Source: Myxococcales bacterium (GTDB lineage: Bacteria > Myxococcota_A > Bradymonadia > UBA7976 > UBA1532). From it: a DNA stretch of 64,000 nucleotides. The DNA lies in assembly GCA_020633435.1 (NCBI GenBank), contig JACKDP010000007.1, positions 186,001-250,000 of the forward strand. Direction: 5' to 3'. Positions within the stretch are counted from its first letter, which is position 1. Every line of letters begins with the position of its first letter. The notes below the pieces were generated by a model, which saw only the letters and a list, made by a program, of their open reading frames with translations, did no database searches and had not been told where the DNA came from. Position numbers and translations under genes: made by a program. Shown one piece after another: positions 24,124 through 32,610 of this stretch.

Positions 24124-26140
24124 AGCGCACGTCCACCCGGCCGATCTGGACGGGGCCGAAGGCCGGCCGGCCGTCGGGGGCGAGCAGGCTCACTTCCACC
24201 ACATGCGGGCCGCGGGCGTTGCCGAAGTGCAGCACGCGGGTGACCTCGATGCGCTCGCCGGCGGGCCAGCTCGGGGTGGGGTAGGCGTCCAGCACGGGGC
24301 GCACGATCCAGCGTCGGGTGAGGGGGCCGCCGGGGGGGCGGACGGTGAAGACCACGCGGTAGTCGGGGCGGGTGGCGTCGCTGGCTCGCAGCCAGGCGCG
24401 GGCGCGGAACCAGTCCTGGCCGCCGAAGCGGTGGGCGTCGACCTGGCCGCCGAGCCAGACGAGGCCGGGGGCGGCGGGGACGGGGTTGCCCCGCGGCGGG
24501 GCGCTGGCGCGGCGATGGGCCAGCAGGCGGGCCAGCTCGCGCTGGTCCTGGCGGTCGAGCTCGGCGCGGAGGGCGTCGCCGAGGGCGGCGAGGGCGGGGG
24601 GCGGAGCGAGGGCGAGGTCGTGGCGCTCCTCGGGGTCGGCGGCCAGGTCGAAGAGCCGCAACCGCCCGTCTCGTGGGGAGAAAATGGCCTTGAGCGCGCC
24701 GTCCACGAGGGCCGCCTGGCGATCGCGGGGGCGCTCGACCTGGGCCGGGTTCTCGATGAAGACCGGCCGCGGCGGCGCAGGCTGGCCCACCAGCGCGCCG
24801 GCCTGGCTCTGGCCGCCGCCGGCGGGGCCGGGCGGGAGGTCGAGGAGGTCGGCGAGCGTCTCGGGCAGGTCGATCAGGCTGACGGGGTGGGGCACGCGGA
24901 CGCTGCCGGCGGCTCCGGGGACGGCGATGAGCCAGGGCACGCGGACGCTCTCCTCGAAGAGCTGCTTGCCGTGGAAGCGGGCGCCGTGCTCCTCGAGCTC
25001 CTCCCCGTGGTCGGCGGTGACGACGACGAGGGTGTCGGCGGCCTGGCGGCTGGCGTTCAGGGCGGCGACGAGCCGGCCGAGGGCGGCGTCGCTGGCCCGC
25101 ACTTCGTCGTCGTAGCGGTCGCGCGTGTCGGCGCCGAAGCTGTCGGTCGGGGCGGCGAGGTAGGGCTCGTGGGGGTCGACGAGGTGGACCCAGAGGGCCC
25201 AGGGGCGGTCGCGGGGGGCGCCCTCGATGGCCTCGGCGGCGGTCACGGCGAGGAAGGCGTCGCTGCGGGCGTCGAGCCGGGCCTGCGGGTAGGCGCGGTA
25301 GGCGTCGAAGCCGGCTTGCAGGCCGAACCACATGCCCTGGGCGAGCGCCTCGGGCAGGTGGGCCTCGGTGTGCCAGCCGGCGCCGCGGAGGCGCTCGAAG
25401 AGCATCGCGCCCGTCGAGGGGAAGTGGAAGAGGTTGCCCCAGCGCTCCAGGTCCTGGTCGGCGAGGGGGCGGCCACCGAAGAGGGCGGGCAGGGCGAAGC
25501 GGGTCGAGCCGGCCGGGGTGTAGGCCCGGTCGAAGACGAGGCCCCGCCGGGCGAGCGACTTCAGGTGGGGGGTGGTGTCGCGGGCGTAGCCGTACAGGCT
25601 GGTGTGGTCGGGGCGGAGGGTGTCGACGGTGACGAGCAGCAGGTTCCGCCGCCGCCGCAGGGTCGGGGGCAGGTCGGCGTGGGCCGCCAGCCCGGCGGGG
25701 GGCGGCGGGGCAGGAGCGGCGTCGCCCCCGCGGCAGTCCTGGTCGACGCCATCGCCCGGGAGGTCCATGGCCAGCGGGTGCCGGGCGGGGTCGGCGTCGT
25801 CGCAGTCGCCCCCGCCGAGGGCGGGGCTGAAGCCGTCGCCGTCGGCGTCCAGGGCCAGGCGGGCGCCGCGGAGCAGGTGCTGCGCCAGGGGGGCGGCGTC
25901 CTCCAGCGCGAAGCGGGTGGGGGCCTCCAGCCGCCCCGGGGCGGTGAGCGCGAGCGCCAGGGACGCCAGGCCGACGACCCCCAGCCCGACGCCTGACCAG
26001 CGCCCCCGTCGAAGGGGCAGGCTGGCGAGAATCCCAAGCAATAACAGGCTGATGGGCCAGTGGATGCCCACCGGCAGATCCGTCGCGAGGGGCGCCAGGC
26101 TGGTCGCCAGGCCCACGGCCGCGATGGCCAGGGCGGCCAC
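24122..26140 (-). CDS. membrane-anchored sulfatase-family hydrolase
   Basis: At least 672 residues. The frame opens with membrane helices (ALAIAAVGLATSLAPLATDL, HWPISLLLLGILASL), then a single MopE-like calcium-type loop (DADGDGFSPALGGGDCDDAD ... GDGVDQDC) and, from about 163, an alkaline-phosphatase-superfamily sulfatase domain: metal-binding VTVDTLRPDH, LVDPHEPY and VTADHGEELEEHG. At the usual C/S-x-P-x-R nucleophile site it reads PAGSTRFALPALF, so formylglycine chemistry is doubtful. A C-terminal beta domain follows. More N-terminal helices lie upstream in other frames (up to 26622), pointing to frameshifts near 26290 and 26190. The GTG at 26140 is therefore probably not the native start. 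Confidence 0.8.
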   Translation of the reverse strand: MAALAIAAVGLATSLAPLATDLPVGIHWPISLLLLGILASLPLRRGRWSGVGLGVVGLASLALALTAPGRLEAPTRFALEDAAPLAQHLLRGARLALDADGDGFSPALGGGDCDDADPARHPLAMDLPGDGVDQDCRGGDAAPAPPPPAGLAAHADLPPTLRRRRNLLLVTVDTLRPDHTSLYGYARDTTPHLKSLARRGLVFDRAYTPAGSTRFALPALFGGRPLADQDLERWGNLFHFPSTGAMLFERLRGAGWHTEAHLPEALAQGMWFGLQAGFDAYRAYPQARLDARSDAFLAVTAAEAIEGAPRDRPWALWVHLVDPHEPYLAAPTDSFGADTRDRYDDEVRASDAALGRLVAALNASRQAADTLVVVTADHGEELEEHGARFHGKQLFEESVRVPWLIAVPGAAGSVRVPHPVSLIDLPETLADLLDLPPGPAGGGQSQAGALVGQPAPPRPVFIENPAQVERPRDRQAALVDGALKAIFSPRDGRLRLFDLAADPEERHDLALAPPPALAALGDALRAELDRQDQRELARLLAHRRASAPPRGNPVPAAPGLVWLGGQVDAHRFGGQDWFRARAWLRASDATRPDYRVVFTVRPPGGPLTRRWIVRPVLDAYPTPSWPAGERIEVTRVLHFGNARGPHVVEVSLLAPDGRPAFGPVQIGRVDVR

Positions 26141-26151
26141 GCCGCCGACGA

Positions 26152-26622
26152 TCAGCGCCGCCCGCGGGGGCAGGCGGTCGAGGCCTGCCCCTGACGAGCC
26201 GGGCCAGGGGCCGCGCGAGGGCGCCCGCGCCCAGGGCCCCGGCCGCCGCGCCGGCCAGCGCCAGCAGGGCGAGGAGCGCCGCCGCGTTCACGGTGAGGCC
26301 CGGCGAGGGCGCCGACCGCGTCGCCCACCAGGAGGGCCGCCGCGAGCACGGCCGCCGCGGCGATCCAGGCGGCGCCGGCCCGGGCGGGGTGGGCGCGCCA
26401 GGGGCCGAACGCCCCCAGGCGGTCGAGCCCGGCGAGCAGCAGGAGGCCGATCCAGAGCGCCGGGGCGAGCCAGAGCGCGAGGCCGGCCGCCGTCAGCGCC
26501 GTGGCGAGGGGCGCGGGTCCGCCCGCTACCAGCCCGTCCGCCAGCCCGGCGGCGAGGGCGCCGAGCAGGGCCGTGAGCAGCGTGTGGCCGAGCAGCCGCC
26601 AGGTGGGGGGGAGCGCCGCCAA
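26152..26622 (-). CDS. N-terminal membrane segment, probably the broken-off start of the sulfatase
   Basis: This frame begins at TTG 26622, three bases after the stop of the giant lipoprotein gene. Its first 110 residues are clearly membrane helices (LLTALLGALAAGLADGLVAG, ALWLAPALWIGLLLLAGLDR, WIAAAAVLAAALLVGDAV). After GPH (about 26295) the frame turns into Arg/Gly-rich nonsense, while the next frame reads NAAALLALLALAGAAAGAL, and after an AGGGGC run (about 26190) the third frame reads AGLDRLPPRAALIVGGVAAL and joins the sulfatase. This suggests one multi-helix gene split by two indels. A separate small membrane protein is the alternative. Confidence 0.55.
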   Translation of the reverse strand: MAALPPTWRLLGHTLLTALLGALAAGLADGLVAGGPAPLATALTAAGLALWLAPALWIGLLLLAGLDRLGAFGPWRAHPARAGAAWIAAAAVLAAALLVGDAVGALAGPHRERGGAPRPAGAGRRGGRGPGRGRPRAAPGPARQGQASTACPRGRR

Positions 26623-26625
26623 GGC

Positions 26626-29600
26626 CTACTGGGCCTGCCACTCCAGGCTGAGGAGGTAGGCGCCGGCGCGGTCGGCGTCGAAGCTGTCGACGATGATGAA
26701 GACGTCGCGGCCGCCCTGCATGTCCGCCTCGGCGCGGGCAGCGCGCAGGGGCGAGGCGGCGGTGCCGTCGTCCTCGTTGCAGGCGAGCTCGGAGTTCTCG
26801 GCCGCGCAGCCCGTGCGGATGGAGACGGACGGGTCGTTGGCGTCGGCGCCGTCGGCGTCCACGCGGGCGATCAGGCGCCCGGCCCCGGCGGGCGGCCGGA
26901 TGACGTAGACGCGGTCCGGGCCCAGGCCGCCCGCGCACTGCAGCGGGTGGTGGTCGTCCTCGGCCCCCAGGGTGCTGCCCCGCACGGAGGCGCGGCCGCC
27001 GACGAGGGGCAGGCGGGTGGGGGAGGCGCAGCCGGTGTCGGGCTGGAAGCCGGCCGGCAGGCGGCGCGAGGTCATCACGTAGGGCAGGCTGTAGCTGTAG
27101 GCCCCGCCGGGGTTCGACGGGCGCACCACCCGCACGCCGTAGATGTTGTCGTCCTGGGCGATCACGTCCTGGGTGAAGACGGCGTCGTTGATGAGCAGGG
27201 CGTCGCCGAAGAGGTCGAGGGAGCCGGTGGCCGGGTTGAACCGGTAGGCGGCGAAGACCATCTGCTCGACGGGGCCCGGCTGGCGGACCTCGACGCGCAG
27301 GCGCTCGCCGGCCTTGAGGGCCACCTGGATGGAGTCGAAGTCGGTGAAGCCGTCGGGATCGTCGCCGCCGCAGGCCCGCTTCTCCAGCGAGAAGGACTTG
27401 CCCATGGGCAGGGTCTCGACGGGGTCGCGGAAGATGTCGATGGCCACCTCGGCGTCCGCGTCGGGGCCGAGGGCGGCCGCGGGGCGGCTCAGGTCGAAGA
27501 TCTCGTCCTGCTCGTGCACGTCGGGCACGCACTGGGTGGCCTGGGCGCGGTCGACGCGGGTCGTGAGGGTGTAGGCGCTCTGGTCGAAGGCGCCAGCGCC
27601 GCGCACCCGCAGGTACCACGGCACGCCGAAGCACAGGGCGGGGGCGTTGGAGCAGAAGACGCCGGTGCGGGTGCCATCGGCCAGGTGGCAGAAGCGCGTC
27701 TGCAGGTTGCAGCTCAGGGCGGGCGGCGTGAAGACGAGCTGGCCGCCGAGGCCGGCCGGGATGGAGGCCTGCACGCGCGCCGAGGGCATGCGCGGGTGGT
27801 CGGGGCCGATGAGGTCGACCTCGAGGCCCTGGGCGATGGCCGGGTCGTCCACGTCCAGGTTCACCGTCAGGCGGTCGCCGTTGGAGAGGAAGACGGCGTA
27901 CCAGTCGGTGTCCTGGGCGCAGATGGCGCCGTTGATGACCTGCTGGGCCACGGGCGACGGGTCGGTGCCGATCTCGGTGAACTCCCAGGGCTCGTCCCGC
28001 GGCTCGGCGGCGGGATCGGCGCAGGCCGGGAAGTCGAGGGTGGCCACGAGGGCGTACGTGGCGGCGTCGACGATGCCACTGCCGCGAATTCCAAGGAGAA
28101 TCGGCTGGCCGGCCAGGTCGCGGGCGGTGGCGGCGTCGTCCACGGCGAGGCGCAGGACGGGGCCGTCGGGGCCGTCCTCGACGGTGGCCTCGGCCAGGGG
28201 GGCGCCGAAGGCGTCGAGGAGCTGGGCGTCGAGCACGAGGCCCGGCGCGTCGCCGGTGGCGGCGAGGGTGATGGCGAACGGGTAGCCCTGGCCGATGAAC
28301 GTCATCCAGTCCTCGGCGGAGGTGCCGCAGAGGGTGCCGGTGCGCTCGATGCGCGGGTGGCGGCGGCCCAGCTCCAGGACGCCCGCCTCGTCGGGGCCGT
28401 CGTCGGGCTCGGCCTCGTCGTCGCGGCAGTAGACGGCGCAGGTGTTGTCGGGCTGGCAGTAGAGGCCCGCGGGGCAGGCGCCGGGGAAGCGGCAGCCGAT
28501 GCGGCAGGCGCGCTGGTCGCAGACGCAGCGGCCGCCAGCGCAGCCCGGGGCGTTGGCGCAGTCGCGGTCGACGACGCAGGCCTGGCCGGCCCCACCGCAG
28601 TCGCCGCCGAGCACGCGGCCGGCGGCGTCGCGCACGGCGTCGGCCCGGCAGGTCAGGCGGGCGCCGCAGTCGGCCTCGTCGGCGCAGAGGCCGCCGCAGA
28701 AGCCGCCGTTGCAGCGGCCCGACGCGCAGTCCGCGCCCTGGTCACAGGGCTGGCCGACGGTGAAGAAGCCCTGGCCCCGGCCGCAGAAGCGCTCCACGTC
28801 GCCGCCCGGCAGGGCGAAGGCGCGGCAGGTCTCGGTGCCGGGGCAGTCGACGTCGGCGGTGCAGGCCGCGCCCGAGCCCACTTCGGGCGGGACGGGCAGG
28901 CAGAAGCCCTGCTCCAGCGCGGGCTGGCCGGCGGCGGCGTCGAGGAGGGGCCGCGTCACGCACACGGCGTCGCCGGCGCAGTCGGCCGGGGCGGCGCAGG
29001 GGGCGGCGCAGCGCAGGGCGTCGGCCAGATCGGCCACGCAGCCGCCGCCGTGCACGCAGTCGAAGGCGTCGTCGCAGGTGGCGCCCAGGGCCGCGCCGTC
29101 GGCGCTCGGCCGCTCGCAGCGCCCCTCCGCCTCCACGACGCCGCCGGGGGTGGCCAGGGCGCCGGCGAGCCAGACGCCGCAGACCTCGGCGCCGGCGCAG
29201 ACGCCGTCGCACGGGCCGCCGGAGCCGGCGAAGGGCACGCAGACGGCCGCCGAGCGGCCGCCCTGGGTGAGGGCGCCGGGCACGTCGACGGCCACGCCGC
29301 GGCAGGCCTCGCCCGCGCCGCAGGGGGCGTCGTCCCCGCAGAGGTGGGTGCAGCGGGGGCCAGCGGCGGTGGTGGCCAGGCAGAGGCCGCCGCGGCAGTC
29401 GCCGTCGTCGGCGCAGGCCTCGCCCTCCCCGCGGTCGCCGGGGCCGGGCGGGCCGCAGCGGGGCTGCAGGGACGTGCCGAGCTGGGGGCCGGCCGACACG
29501 GGGGCCGCGCGGCACACCAGGCCCGCGGCGCAGTGCGCGTCCACGGCGCAGGGCTGGCCGCCCAGGGGGGGCGACGCGGCGGGCTCGGTGGAGAGCACGA

Positions 29601-31812
29601 GGCAGACGCTCACGGCGTCGTTGCCCGGGCGGCCGTCCCGATCCAGATCGGCGGTCAGGTTGGCGGCCAGGACGGCGGGGGGCACGAGGGCGAAGACGCC
29701 GCAGTCGGCGGGCGCGGCCGGATCGGCGGCGCAGGCGTCGGCGGCGGCCTGCCAGGCGTCCAGGAGGGCCTGGCGGTCGATGGCGCCGCTCACGGCGACG
29801 TTGCGCAGCGTCAGGTTGCCGTCGGGATCCGCCTGGATCTCGCCGGTGGCGCCGGGCGTGGCGAGCTGCAGGAAGGTGGCGGCCTCGTAGGGGGCGTCGG
29901 CCTCGGTGGCGTAGAAGAGCGGCGAGGGCAGGCGCGCGGCCGGCCCGCGGTTGGGGGTGCTCAGGGTGCCGTCGGCCACGCGCACGCCGCCGATGGCGGA
30001 CAGGGCCTCGCCCGTGGCGCTGATGGCGCGGGGGGCCGCCACGACGCCGTCGTCGACGACGAGGGCCTCCAGGATCTCGAGGGCGAAGCCCTGGTTGGCC
30101 GGCGGCGGGAAGCCGGGGGCCCGCACGATCAGGGCGCGGGTGTCGGCGCCGAGGGCGGCGGCGAGGCGCTGGTTGAAGAGGCCGGCGACGCCGCCGAGGG
30201 CGTTGTCGGGGGTGCCGTCGCCGTCCAGATCGGCGCAGCGGGCCTCGTCGAACTCCGCGATCCGCAAAGCGTTTACGCGGCCGGTGGGCGGGCCGGGGCA
30301 GGCGGCGCCGTTGTCGGCGTAGCCATCGCAGTCGTCGTCGGCGCCGTTGCAGATCTCGTCCGCGGCGGGGCCGGGCTCGGCGTCGCAGACCAGGCCCGCG
30401 CCGTCGGGGGCGCAGACGTTGCGGCCGGGGCGGGCGCAGATGCCCAGGCCGCCCTCGCAGGCGTCCCCCTTGCCGACGAAGTCCTCGTCGACGCGCCCAT
30501 CGCAGTCGTCGTCGAAGTCGTTGCACTGCTCGGGCTCCGGGGGGCGGTCGGCGTCGGCGCGGCAGGTGGCCGCGGCGCCGTCGGCGGTGCACTGGACGCG
30601 GGCGCGCACGGGGCAGGCCCCCGAGTCGTCCACGCAGTCGTCGCCGACGCCCGGGAAGTCCTCGTCGGTGCTGCCATCGCAGTCGTCGTCCAGGTCGTTG
30701 CAGCGCTCGGCGCCGGCCATGCCGGGCTCGCCGGCGCAGGTGGTGCCGGTGCCGTCCTCGCTGCAGGCCAGCTCCCCGGGCCGCGCGCAGACGCCCAGGC
30801 CCACCTCGCAGGCGTCCCCCAGATCGGGGAAGTCCTCGTCGGTGCTGCCATCGCAGTCGTCGTCGAGGCCGTTGCAGGCCTCGGGGCGGTCGTTGCCGGG
30901 GGCGGCGTCGCACTCGGTGCCGCCGCCATCGGGGGCGCAGACGAGCACGCTGTCGCGGGCGCAGGCCCCCTCGCCCACGGTGCAGGCGTCGCCCAGCTCG
31001 GGGAACGCCTCGTCGGTGCTGCCATCGCAGTCGTCATCGAGGCCGTTGCACGTCTCGGGCATGGCCTCGGCGGTGGCGATGCAGGTCACGTCGCCGCCGG
31101 TGCAGCGCTCGACGCCCACGGCGCACACGCCGCGCAGGCCCGTGTCGCAGGCCCCGCCGCCCTCGGGATCACCCTCGTCGGTGTCGCCGTCGCAGTCGTC
31201 GTCGACGCCGTTGCAGGCCTCGGCGTCCGCGGCCACGTCGGCCACGCAGATGAGCCCGCCGCCCACGCACCGCTCGGTGCCGGCGTTGCAGCGGCCGGCC
31301 TGGCCCGTCTCGCAGTCGCCGCCGCCGCCGGGATCGTCCTCGTCGGTGCTGCCGTCGCAGTCGTCATCGACGCCGTTGCAGTCCTCGCGCAGGGCGCGCT
31401 GCTCGATCTGGGTGCAGACGATGCTGCCCTGCTCGCAGCTCGTGCGGCCGGCGCTGCAGAGGCCGGGCTGGTCGGTGGTGCAGTCGTCGCCGCCGCCCGG
31501 ATCGCCCTCGTCGGTGGCCCGGTCGCAGTCGTCGTCCTGGCGGTTGCAGATCTCGGCGGCGCCCGGGTTGCGGGTCGGATCCTCGGGATCGCAGTCGCCG
31601 GCGGGGAGGGCGCACGACTCGCCCACCACGTAGCCGTCGCCGTCGGTGTCGGTGCAGGGATCCCCCGGGACGCCGGCCTCGCCCGGGTTGAAGGGCGGCA
31701 CGTCGCCGGTGGGCGGGCAGCCCGTCAGCGCCAGGCCACTGAAAAGAAAGAGAAATGCCGCACGGAGGGCCGGGCGCCCCGCCGACGCCCCCCCGGTCGC
31801 CGGTGTGAACAT
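26626..31812 (-). CDS. giant MopE-repeat, Cys-rich lipoprotein
   Basis: A 1728-residue protein starting at ATG 31812 after GAGGAGGC. A lipobox (LALTGC, Cys32) predicts a surface lipoprotein. Residues about 50-500 hold eight MopE-type motifs (for example DCNGVDDDCDGSTDEDDPG, RCNDLDDDCDGSTDEDFPG), known in relatives as metal-binding or disulfide-locked loops. Residues about 700-1130 are packed with CxxDxDCxxGxxC EGF-like Cys patterns. The last 500 residues contain pre-peptidase-C-like beta segments, including YAVFLSNGDRLTVNLDVDD and DPSVSIRTGCAAENSELACN. It is the largest gene in the window and leads directly into the sulfatase. Adhesion or surface structure is likely, but unproven. Confidence 0.85.
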   Translation of the reverse strand: MFTPATGGASAGRPALRAAFLFLFSGLALTGCPPTGDVPPFNPGEAGVPGDPCTDTDGDGYVVGESCALPAGDCDPEDPTRNPGAAEICNRQDDDCDRATDEGDPGGGDDCTTDQPGLCSAGRTSCEQGSIVCTQIEQRALREDCNGVDDDCDGSTDEDDPGGGGDCETGQAGRCNAGTERCVGGGLICVADVAADAEACNGVDDDCDGDTDEGDPEGGGACDTGLRGVCAVGVERCTGGDVTCIATAEAMPETCNGLDDDCDGSTDEAFPELGDACTVGEGACARDSVLVCAPDGGGTECDAAPGNDRPEACNGLDDDCDGSTDEDFPDLGDACEVGLGVCARPGELACSEDGTGTTCAGEPGMAGAERCNDLDDDCDGSTDEDFPGVGDDCVDDSGACPVRARVQCTADGAAATCRADADRPPEPEQCNDFDDDCDGRVDEDFVGKGDACEGGLGICARPGRNVCAPDGAGLVCDAEPGPAADEICNGADDDCDGYADNGAACPGPPTGRVNALRIAEFDEARCADLDGDGTPDNALGGVAGLFNQRLAAALGADTRALIVRAPGFPPPANQGFALEILEALVVDDGVVAAPRAISATGEALSAIGGVRVADGTLSTPNRGPAARLPSPLFYATEADAPYEAATFLQLATPGATGEIQADPDGNLTLRNVAVSGAIDRQALLDAWQAAADACAADPAAPADCGVFALVPPAVLAANLTADLDRDGRPGNDAVSVCLVLSTEPAASPPLGGQPCAVDAHCAAGLVCRAAPVSAGPQLGTSLQPRCGPPGPGDRGEGEACADDGDCRGGLCLATTAAGPRCTHLCGDDAPCGAGEACRGVAVDVPGALTQGGRSAAVCVPFAGSGGPCDGVCAGAEVCGVWLAGALATPGGVVEAEGRCERPSADGAALGATCDDAFDCVHGGGCVADLADALRCAAPCAAPADCAGDAVCVTRPLLDAAAGQPALEQGFCLPVPPEVGSGAACTADVDCPGTETCRAFALPGGDVERFCGRGQGFFTVGQPCDQGADCASGRCNGGFCGGLCADEADCGARLTCRADAVRDAAGRVLGGDCGGAGQACVVDRDCANAPGCAGGRCVCDQRACRIGCRFPGACPAGLYCQPDNTCAVYCRDDEAEPDDGPDEAGVLELGRRHPRIERTGTLCGTSAEDWMTFIGQGYPFAITLAATGDAPGLVLDAQLLDAFGAPLAEATVEDGPDGPVLRLAVDDAATARDLAGQPILLGIRGSGIVDAATYALVATLDFPACADPAAEPRDEPWEFTEIGTDPSPVAQQVINGAICAQDTDWYAVFLSNGDRLTVNLDVDDPAIAQGLEVDLIGPDHPRMPSARVQASIPAGLGGQLVFTPPALSCNLQTRFCHLADGTRTGVFCSNAPALCFGVPWYLRVRGAGAFDQSAYTLTTRVDRAQATQCVPDVHEQDEIFDLSRPAAALGPDADAEVAIDIFRDPVETLPMGKSFSLEKRACGGDDPDGFTDFDSIQVALKAGERLRVEVRQPGPVEQMVFAAYRFNPATGSLDLFGDALLINDAVFTQDVIAQDDNIYGVRVVRPSNPGGAYSYSLPYVMTSRRLPAGFQPDTGCASPTRLPLVGGRASVRGSTLGAEDDHHPLQCAGGLGPDRVYVIRPPAGAGRLIARVDADGADANDPSVSIRTGCAAENSELACNEDDGTAASPLRAARAEADMQGGRDVFIIVDSFDADRAGAYLLSLEWQAQ

Positions 31813-31871
31813 GCAGTGCCTCCTCGCTCAGCCGGCCCGCCTCCCCGACGGCCCGGCTGGTGGCAGGATCC

Positions 31872-32609
31872 CTAGAAACCCGTGGAGAAAGATAGCCCGA
31901 AGCCGCCGGGCGCCGGTACCACGGCGAGGCCGGCCTTGCCCTCCGCGGGCGCGGGGCGGTCGTGCAGCACGAAGGCCATGACCGCGCCGCCGGCGACGAG
32001 GGCGCCGCCGAGGCCGTAGAACGTCCAGGCCAGGGTGCTGGAGCCCGACCGCTGATCGACCAGCTCGTCGTAGCGGGCGCGGTCGGGGCGGCGGCTCGCC
32101 GTCTGGAGGGCGTCGTCGGCCTCCTGGGCGTCGAGGGCGAAGACGAGGCCGAGGACGAGGCTCAGGGCGCCGGCGCCCATGGTGCCGTAGCCGATGAGAT
32201 CCCAGGGCGTGCCGCCGGGCGGCGGCGGCGTCTCGGTGCCACCGCCGGCCTGCTTCTTCTTCTGCTCCAGCAGCTCCACCTCCATCTCGGCGACCTCCTT
32301 CTGGGCCAGGAGGGCCTCGGGGGAGCCGGGGAAGCGGTCGATGACCTGCTGGTACTGGTCGCGGGCCTCGTCGTGGGCGTCGGTCCGGGCGAGGCCGCGG
32401 GCCAGCAGCAGGGGGTACTCGGGGGAGCAGCCGTCCAGGCGGACGGCGATGCGGAAGAGCGGCACCGCCTCGGCGTACTGCTTCTTCTTGGCCAGGCGCA
32501 CGCCCTCGCGGGCGTTCACCTCGGCGGTGGTGGGATCCTGGGCGTCGCAGGGCGCGGCCTGGGCCACACCGGCGAGCAGGACGAGCAGGAGCGGGCTGAA
32601 CAGGCGCAT
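31872..32609 (-). CDS. TPR-containing membrane protein
   Basis: A 245-residue protein with a signal peptide (FSPLLLVLLAGVAQA), two or three TPR-like repeats in residues about 25-110 (REGVRLAKKKQYAEAVPLFR, EARDQYQQVIDRFPGSPEAL), a Glu/Lys coiled-coil segment (EMEVELLEQKKKQ), a Gly/Pro linker and two membrane helices (YGTMGAGALSLVLGLVFAL, TFYGLGGALVAGGAVMAFVL). Its ATG follows the stop of the kinase gene by one base, so it is co-transcribed with it. In myxobacteria, Ser/Thr kinases are often paired with such TPR proteins as partners; that is inference. Confidence 0.8.
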   Translation of the reverse strand: MRLFSPLLLVLLAGVAQAAPCDAQDPTTAEVNAREGVRLAKKKQYAEAVPLFRIAVRLDGCSPEYPLLLARGLARTDAHDEARDQYQQVIDRFPGSPEALLAQKEVAEMEVELLEQKKKQAGGGTETPPPPGGTPWDLIGYGTMGAGALSLVLGLVFALDAQEADDALQTASRRPDRARYDELVDQRSGSSTLAWTFYGLGGALVAGGAVMAFVLHDRPAPAEGKAGLAVVPAPGGFGLSFSTGF

Positions 32610-32610
32610 C

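Noticed and set aside
30300..31600. Repeated blocks in the giant lipoprotein gene
   Set aside because: They encode MopE-type CNGxDDDCDG motifs; no constant repeat/spacer pattern of a CRISPR array is present.
26293..31875. An 1860-residue open frame on the plus strand
   Set aside because: It is antisense to the giant MopE lipoprotein; the translation has no recognisable domain and arises from the lack of stops in GC-rich DNA.
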